A DNA stretch of 64,000 nucleotides, from contig WBUG01000002.1 of assembly GCA_008933835.1 (NCBI GenBank), positions 126,929-190,928 on the forward strand. Reading direction: 5' to 3'. Both the position numbers and the translations under genes were made by a program. Source of the stretch: Bacteroidota bacterium (GTDB lineage Bacteria; Bacteroidota; Ignavibacteria; UBA10030; UBA8401). Under the pieces are notes generated by a model. The model did not search any database and was not told where the DNA came from. It saw only the letters and a list, made by a program, of their open reading frames with translations. Below are positions 59,199 through 64,000 of this stretch, piece by piece. Numbering within the stretch: position 1 is the first letter of the stretch; every line of letters starts with the position of its first letter.

Positions 59199-59400
59199 TG
59201 GCCTCTCCGAATAATTTTTCCCCATTCTCCCGTGAATATACGAACTATTTTTGTATTTTTGTAAACATTTATCCCCGCGCCGGGTGCTCCAGCGCACCGG
59301 ACCGTCCGCCGGCCGGTCGCGTTCGTACCCGATGCGGCGGCGTTCCGCAACGGCGGGACCGCTTCCGGCCACCGTTCGTTCACCCCTTAGGATATCGTCG
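59199..59400. promoter_or_regulatory. Divergent promoter region between the fumarase operon and the glycosyltransferase
   Basis: The 202-base gap between divergent genes has an AT-rich core. On the - strand, TATATT (plus positions 59235-59240) lies 18-19 bases from TTTACA/TTACAA (59259-59265), a plausible promoter with a start about 30 bases before the - strand gene. On the + strand, TATTTTTG occurs twice in tandem (59246-59253, 59254-59261), matching the Bacteroidota -7 element TAnnTTTG, but no -33 TTTG is placed correctly. The remainder is GC-rich and without recognisable signals. Confidence 0.4.
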
Positions 59401-61152
59401 ATGAAATTCCTCCAGGTGCTGTCTCAGTTCGAAGTGACCGGAGCCGAGACGTTCGCCGCCGCACTGTCGGACCTGCTCATCGCCCAGGGGCATTCCGTGA
59501 CGATCGTATCGGATTCGTTCCGGACCCCGACCCGGGCGGAGATCATCATCCATCCGGTGGGGAAGCGGGACCTGCGTCAGCGCTTCGCGAACGTCCGTTT
59601 CCTGCGGTCGCTCATCCGGGATCGGGGCATCGACATCGTGCATGCCCATTCCCGGGCCGCGAGCTGGGTCTCGTTCTTCGCGACCCGCTGGAGCAGCGTA
59701 CCGCTCATATCGAGCATGCACTATCGGCAGCACCTCCATTTCTCTTCGAAACTCTTCTCGGTCTATGGCGAAAAACGCGTCGCTGTCTGCCGCTCCATCT
59801 TCACCCATCTCAACCGGGAACTGAAATACCCCCTCGCGGTCCTCGCGCTGGTCCATAACGGCATCGACCTCGACCGCTGGCAGTACCGCGAGACGCCGCC
59901 CTCGAACGGGGGGAGGAAGGTCGTTTCGTTCGTCGGACGGCTCACCGGCTTCAAGCGCGATTCGCTCATGATCATCATCCGGGAGATCTTCCCGGCGGTG
60001 TACGCCCGGTATCCCGGTGCGGTGTTCCACATCGTCGGGGCGATGGACGAGCAGAATCCCGTCCGCCAGCTCATCGCCGACGTGAACGCCCGGCTCGGCG
60101 CCGAGGTGGTCATCGCCCGGGGATTCACGGCGGACGTGGAGGCGGTCTACCGCCGCTCGGACCTCATCGTCGGTTCCGGACGCGTGGCGATGGAGGCGCT
60201 CGCCTGCGGACGTCCGGTGGTCTCCATCGGCGAATCGAACGCGGTGGGGCTCATCGAAGAGCGGACCGCCGATGAGGCGCTGGTGACGAACTTCGGCGAC
60301 CTGGACGCCCGCCGGCCCATCGATGTGGAACGCTCCGTCACGGACATCCTCCGCGTGCTGAACGACCCATCGTCGGTCTCGGCCGCATGGGGACGCTCGT
60401 TCGTCGAACGGAACTTCGACATCCGGCAGGTGACCGAAGCGATGCTCCGCATCTTCGCAGAAGCGGCGGCCCAGCGCCGTGGCGTGAAAGAACTGCCGAT
60501 GCTCTCGTACCACGACATCGTCCCTGACGGAGGAGGGGAACGGAGGGTGGAGGCGGCGGAACTGGACCGTCACCTGGCCTTTCTGTCACGGCGCGGATGC
60601 ACATCGATGACGTTCCGTGACTTCTCGGAGGTCGCCGCCAGCCGGAAACCGATGCCGAAGCGTCCGGTGATGCTCGCTCTCGAATGGAACGAACGGAGCG
60701 TGACGCTGGCGCTGCCGCTGCTCCGGAAACACGGTCTGAAAGCGATGTTCCTCGTCCAGACCTCGTTGCTCGGGGCACGGGAGCAGGATGTCCGTGCGCT
60801 TCACGATGCCGGCATGGAGATCGTCGCCGCTTCCGTCACCGGCCGGAAGTTCAACCTGCTCACCCCGGCGGAGATCGCGGAGGAGGTGCACGGTTCGCTC
60901 CGCCGTCTTCGCGCCCTCAGCGGCGCCGACGTGAACGTGTTCGCCTATCCGCACGGTCATGTGACCGAAGCGGTGAAGGAGACGGTGCGCGCCGCCGGAT
61001 GCCGGTACGGGATATCGCTCGACGAAGGACGCCGGAACATCTGGGACGATCCGTTGAAAGTCCGCCGCATCCAGCTCTTCCACCGCACGACGCGGTTCAG
61101 TCTGTGGAAGAAGAGCTCCGGTTTCTACTACCGGTACAACGATGTATATTGA
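59401..61152 (+). CDS. Family 4 glycosyltransferase fused to a degenerate polysaccharide deacetylase domain
   Basis: A 583-residue two-domain protein. Residues 1-350 are a GT-B glycosyltransferase of family 4 (FEVTGAETFAAALSDLL, FVGRLTGFKRDSLM, VGSGRVAMEALACGRPVVS with the EALACG donor site). Residues 365-580 have the NodB fold order (LPMLSYHDIV, the LPLLRKHGLKAMFLVQ strand-helix, FAYPHGHVTEAVKETVRAAG). However, the catalytic TFDDG reads LEWNE and the HxxxH metal motif reads SVTGRK, so the deacetylase should be inactive. Its job may be sugar or glycan binding (inference). The ATG at 59401 has AGGA 10 bases upstream. The stop overlaps the tatD-like start by 11 bases. Confidence 0.82.
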   Translation: MKFLQVLSQFEVTGAETFAAALSDLLIAQGHSVTIVSDSFRTPTRAEIIIHPVGKRDLRQRFANVRFLRSLIRDRGIDIVHAHSRAASWVSFFATRWSSVPLISSMHYRQHLHFSSKLFSVYGEKRVAVCRSIFTHLNRELKYPLAVLALVHNGIDLDRWQYRETPPSNGGRKVVSFVGRLTGFKRDSLMIIIREIFPAVYARYPGAVFHIVGAMDEQNPVRQLIADVNARLGAEVVIARGFTADVEAVYRRSDLIVGSGRVAMEALACGRPVVSIGESNAVGLIEERTADEALVTNFGDLDARRPIDVERSVTDILRVLNDPSSVSAAWGRSFVERNFDIRQVTEAMLRIFAEAAAQRRGVKELPMLSYHDIVPDGGGERRVEAAELDRHLAFLSRRGCTSMTFRDFSEVAASRKPMPKRPVMLALEWNERSVTLALPLLRKHGLKAMFLVQTSLLGAREQDVRALHDAGMEIVAASVTGRKFNLLTPAEIAEEVHGSLRRLRALSGADVNVFAYPHGHVTEAVKETVRAAGCRYGISLDEGRRNIWDDPLKVRRIQLFHRTTRFSLWKKSSGFYYRYNDVY

Positions 61153-61936
61153 TTCGCACTGTCATCTCTTCTACGAGGACTTCCGGGATGACCTGCCGGA
61201 GGTCATCCGCCGCGCCGAGGAGGCGGGGGTGAAGGCCTTCATCGTCCCGGCGACGGACCACCGTACCGCGGCCGAGGCGGTCCGGCTCTCCGAACGTTTC
61301 CCGAACCTGTTCGTCGCGGTCGGCATCCACCCGCTGGACCTGCAGCACTACTCCGACGAGAACCTCCGCACCGTCGAATCGTTCATCGGCCATCCGAAAG
61401 TGGTGGCGGTGGGGGAGATCGGCATCGACTATTTCTACGACCGGTCGCCGCGGGACCTTCAGCAGGAGGCGTTCGCCCGGCAGCTCGAACTCGCCGCGGC
61501 GCACGACCTGCCGGTCATCGTCCACACGCGCGATTCGGTGGAGGATGCGGTGTGCATCGCCACCGATGCCGCCCGGCGCCGTCCCGAATGGCGCACCGGC
61601 GGATGGCGCGGCGTCTTCCATTGCTTCACCGGCGATGCCGCCGCCGCGGAAACGCTCTTCGCGCACCGGTTCATGGTCTCATTTCCCGGTCCGGTCACCT
61701 TCAAGACCTCCTCAATGCCGGAGGTCCTGAAACGGATCGGACTCGAGCATATCATGGTGGAGACCGATGCACCGTTCCTCACGCCGGTGCCGTTCCGCGG
61801 CACACGGAACGAACCGATGCACATCCCTCTCATCGCCCGGAAGATCGCCGAGGTTCTCGGTGTGGAACCCGCAGAGGTCGAACGCCGAACCACCGCCAAC
61901 GCCGTCGCTCTCTTCCGGCTGCCGATCCCGCTGTGA
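61142..61936 (+). CDS. TatD family metal-dependent hydrolase
   Basis: A 264-residue TIM-barrel hydrolase of the TatD family (deoxyribonuclease-like). Metal ligands are visible as DSHCH near the N-terminus, Glu in VGEIGID, His in VIVHTR, His in FHCFTG and Asp in ETDAPFLTPVP. Members act on DNA ends or aminoacylated substrates. Here it overlaps the end of the glycosyltransferase fusion by 11 bases with no separate ribosome site, so translation is probably coupled. Confidence 0.93.
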   Translation: MYIDSHCHLFYEDFRDDLPEVIRRAEEAGVKAFIVPATDHRTAAEAVRLSERFPNLFVAVGIHPLDLQHYSDENLRTVESFIGHPKVVAVGEIGIDYFYDRSPRDLQQEAFARQLELAAAHDLPVIVHTRDSVEDAVCIATDAARRRPEWRTGGWRGVFHCFTGDAAAAETLFAHRFMVSFPGPVTFKTSSMPEVLKRIGLEHIMVETDAPFLTPVPFRGTRNEPMHIPLIARKIAEVLGVEPAEVERRTTANAVALFRLPIPL

Positions 61937-61964
61937 CCGGAACACCGTCCGACCGAGGTCCCCT

Positions 61965-63959
61965 ATGATCCGTCGTGCTCTCTTCGTTTCCTTGCTGACG
62001 CTCACACCCCTTCTCGAGGCCGCCACGCCGGCGGAATTGTGGCGCATCCGTCTGCTGCAGGACCGCCGTTCCGCCGCCGTACCGGAACTCGTGCGGATGC
62101 TCTCTTCCGCCGATGAGACGATACGCGAGCATGCCCTGCTGGCGCTCGCCAATGTGCAGGACACCGCGGCGGTCCGTCCCATGCTTCCATTGCTGTCGGA
62201 CCGCCGGCCCGCCGTGCGCCGCATGGCGGCGTTCGCGGTCGGCATGTGCGGCGGTCCGTCCGCCGCTCCCGCGCTCATCCGGAGGATCACGGTCGAGACC
62301 GATGCCCGGAGCGTCGAGGCGCTGTTCGACGCCGTCGGTTCGTGCGGAACGAAAGAGGACCTGAAGTCTCTCATGGAGATGGCCGAATCGTTCGAGCCGC
62401 GGTGGAACCTCTCTTTCGCGTCGTGCCTCGCCCGGTTCGCCAACCGGCGCATCTCGCATCCGGCCGCCACCGAAGCGCTCTACGCCATCCTGAGCTCGGA
62501 CGAAACGTCGCTTCTCTCCGCCGTATACGCGTTGTCCCGCATTCCGGACTCATCCGCAGCTCGGAAGCACCGCGCAGACGTTCTGCCGCTGCTGAGGCAC
62601 CGTTCTCCCGTCGTGCGCATGTGGGGCAGCACCATCGCAGGCATGATCGGAAGCGAAGCGGTGACTCCGCTGCTGACCGCGGCGGAGAAGGACCGGGACT
62701 GGCGAGTGCGGGTGAACGCCCTGCGGGCGCTCCGAAGTTCGGCGGGAACGAGAAGCCGTCTCCTGGCGCTCGGCGCCGACCGTGAGCGTCACGTGGCACA
62801 GACCGCGGTCACGGTGTACGGAGCGCTCTGCCGGTCACATCCGGAACCGGCGGACAGCGGAGCCATCATGACGATGCTCGCATCTCCCGAGGTGGCGCCG
62901 GCGGTGAAGGACGAACTGCGCGGCGTGCTTGCGGGCCGGCTGGGGACATCGGCCGTGCCGCTGCTCGGAAGGTGGGAGACCGATTCGCCGGTGAGGAGCG
63001 CTCGGATCGTCCGGGCGTACGGAGAGACCGGTTCCGTCGACGCGCTGCCGTTCATCCAGTCGGCGCTGCGCGGCACCGCGCACTCCGCCGTCACCATCGC
63101 AGCGCTGGAAGCGTACGGAGCAGTGGCGGCCGCGGCCGGTACCGACGTGCAGCGGCAGTATCTGCGGACGCTCATCCTCGCGTTCGACCGGAAGGATGCC
63201 GGCGTCTCGTACACCGCCGCTGCCGCGTTCCAGGACACATCCTTCCCGGCAGCGATGCGGAAGGAACATCTTCCGTCCCTCCATGCCGCCCTCTCCGCCA
63301 TGCGGATTCCGGCGGACCTGGAGCCGATGGTGGAACTTCTGAAGGCTCTGGAGAGCGTCGGTGATTCCACGTCGCTCTCCGTGGTACGCACCGCGATGAC
63401 ATCGCCGGACAAGACCGTCCGGTCGGCGGCCGCCCGGACCTATGCCGCCATCACGGGGGAGGAACCGGGCGTTGAGGATCTGCCGCAAGCGTACGCTCCG
63501 TTCTTCACCGATGCGGATTCGTCGCTGCTGTCCGCGTATTCCGCAGCGCTCGTGGTGACGACCCGCGGGACGGTCACGATCCGGTTCGAAAAGCAGGCGG
63601 CGCCGCTGACGGTCATCAGCTTCGTCAAACTGGCGCAACGGGGATTCTACGACGGTCTTCCGTTCCACCGCGTGGTGAGCAACTTCGTCATTCAAGGAGG
63701 AGATCCGCTGGGGAACGGGAGCGGCGGACCGGAATACACGATCCGCACCGAAGTGCATCCCTCAGCACGGTACGGCACCGGAACGGTCGGCATGGCGAGC
63801 GCCGGCCGGGACACGGAGGGGTCGCAATGGTTCATCACGCACTGTCCCGTTCCGCATCTTGATCATCGGTACACCGTCTTCGGGACGACGAAGGACATGG
63901 CGGTCGTGAACGCCCTTCATCCGGGCGACGTCGTCCGGAGAGTGGAACTCCTGAAATGA
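61965..63959 (+). CDS. HEAT-repeat protein fused to a cyclophilin-type peptidyl-prolyl isomerase
   Basis: A 664-residue exported protein. Signal peptide to LLEAATP (about residue 20); HEAT/PBS-type helical repeats over about 25-510 (for example RRSAAVPELVRMLSSADETIREHALLAL in pattern); then a cyclophilin domain (about 515-664) with GFYDGLPFHRVV, VIQGGDPLGNG, TEGSQWFITH and LDHRYTVFG. The usual GSQFFI reads GSQWFI; catalytic Arg in FHRVV is kept, so isomerase activity is plausible. Such fusions occur in Bacteroidota-Chlorobiota. GAGG precedes the ATG. A strong terminator follows directly. Confidence 0.9.
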   Translation: MIRRALFVSLLTLTPLLEAATPAELWRIRLLQDRRSAAVPELVRMLSSADETIREHALLALANVQDTAAVRPMLPLLSDRRPAVRRMAAFAVGMCGGPSAAPALIRRITVETDARSVEALFDAVGSCGTKEDLKSLMEMAESFEPRWNLSFASCLARFANRRISHPAATEALYAILSSDETSLLSAVYALSRIPDSSAARKHRADVLPLLRHRSPVVRMWGSTIAGMIGSEAVTPLLTAAEKDRDWRVRVNALRALRSSAGTRSRLLALGADRERHVAQTAVTVYGALCRSHPEPADSGAIMTMLASPEVAPAVKDELRGVLAGRLGTSAVPLLGRWETDSPVRSARIVRAYGETGSVDALPFIQSALRGTAHSAVTIAALEAYGAVAAAAGTDVQRQYLRTLILAFDRKDAGVSYTAAAAFQDTSFPAAMRKEHLPSLHAALSAMRIPADLEPMVELLKALESVGDSTSLSVVRTAMTSPDKTVRSAAARTYAAITGEEPGVEDLPQAYAPFFTDADSSLLSAYSAALVVTTRGTVTIRFEKQAAPLTVISFVKLAQRGFYDGLPFHRVVSNFVIQGGDPLGNGSGGPEYTIRTEVHPSARYGTGTVGMASAGRDTEGSQWFITHCPVPHLDHRYTVFGTTKDMAVVNALHPGDVVRRVELLK

Positions 63960-63985
63960 AAAAAGGCGGCCAGGCCGCCTTTTTT
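63959..63985 (+). terminator. Strong bidirectional intrinsic terminator
   Basis: AAAAAAGGCGGC and GCCGCCTTTTTT form a 12-base-pair stem with a 3-base loop, starting at the stop codon of the HEAT-cyclophilin gene. The last 15 bases of the window hold nothing recognisable. Confidence 0.95.
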
Positions 63986-64000
63986 CATGTTCCGCCGTTC

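Overview
The window is a contiguous, mostly GC-rich, densely packed bacterial chromosome segment. The gene content points to the Bacteroidota-Chlorobiota (FCB) group, most like Ignavibacteria/Kapabacteria-type organisms. The evidence is a subtilase with a 'NPFNPSTTIEF' C-terminal type IX secretion sorting domain, HPr kinase without PTS neighbours, a CarboxypepD-reg TonB receptor, a YbeY with the Bacteroidota-style GYxD metal site, a DUF2795 protein, class I fumarase and a PduO-type adenosyltransferase. Most genes are on the + strand; one block at 54.8-59.2 kb is on the - strand. I see no tRNA, rRNA, CRISPR array, transposase or prophage.

Layout. 0-10.3 kb is housekeeping: the 3' end of lysS, an S41 peptidase, DUF3108, gamma carbonic anhydrase, an MBL hydrolase, a short leader with promoter and terminator, then ybeY, DUF494, topA, xerC/D, hpf and hprK. 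10.3-17.8 kb covers the envelope and translation: M23 peptidase, DUF2795, BamA/TamA-like barrel, holB, metG, hldD. 18-24.8 kb holds an SMR exporter, a deoxyhypusine-synthase-like enzyme, an M20 dipeptidase, a TonB receptor and cobalamin adenosyltransferase. 24.8-30.4 kb holds secA, a small lipoprotein and a T9SS-targeted subtilase.

30.4-54.6 kb is the most interesting region. It appears to encode a complete but atypical type IV pilus/type II secretion-like machine. In order it has: an unknown polytopic membrane protein; two TMTC-like membrane proteins with TPR tails (candidate O-glycosyltransferases); a sigma-54-type promoter; two paralogous small pilin-like proteins beginning MGQQQ; a PilC/GspF platform; a PilB/GspE ATPase; three more pilin-like proteins, each also beginning MG; a PilT-like ATPase; a PilM-PilN fusion; a PilO-PilP-like fusion; a small secretin with a one-base frameshift; and a 2279-residue lipoprotein of about 18 Ig-like domains. 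The first 2000 or so codons of that last gene are much more AT-rich than its last 280 codons and than the rest of the window. None of the five pilin-like proteins has a normal prepilin leader or Glu5.

54.7-59.2 kb (- strand) encodes a secreted protein of unknown function, class I fumarase, citrate synthase and an alpha/beta hydrolase. 59.4-64 kb (+ strand) encodes a glycosyltransferase fused to a catalytically degenerate polysaccharide deacetylase domain, a TatD nuclease-like hydrolase, and a HEAT-repeat/cyclophilin fusion ending at a strong terminator.

All family calls come from motifs read by eye in the translations; no database search was run. Promoters and hairpins are sequence predictions only.
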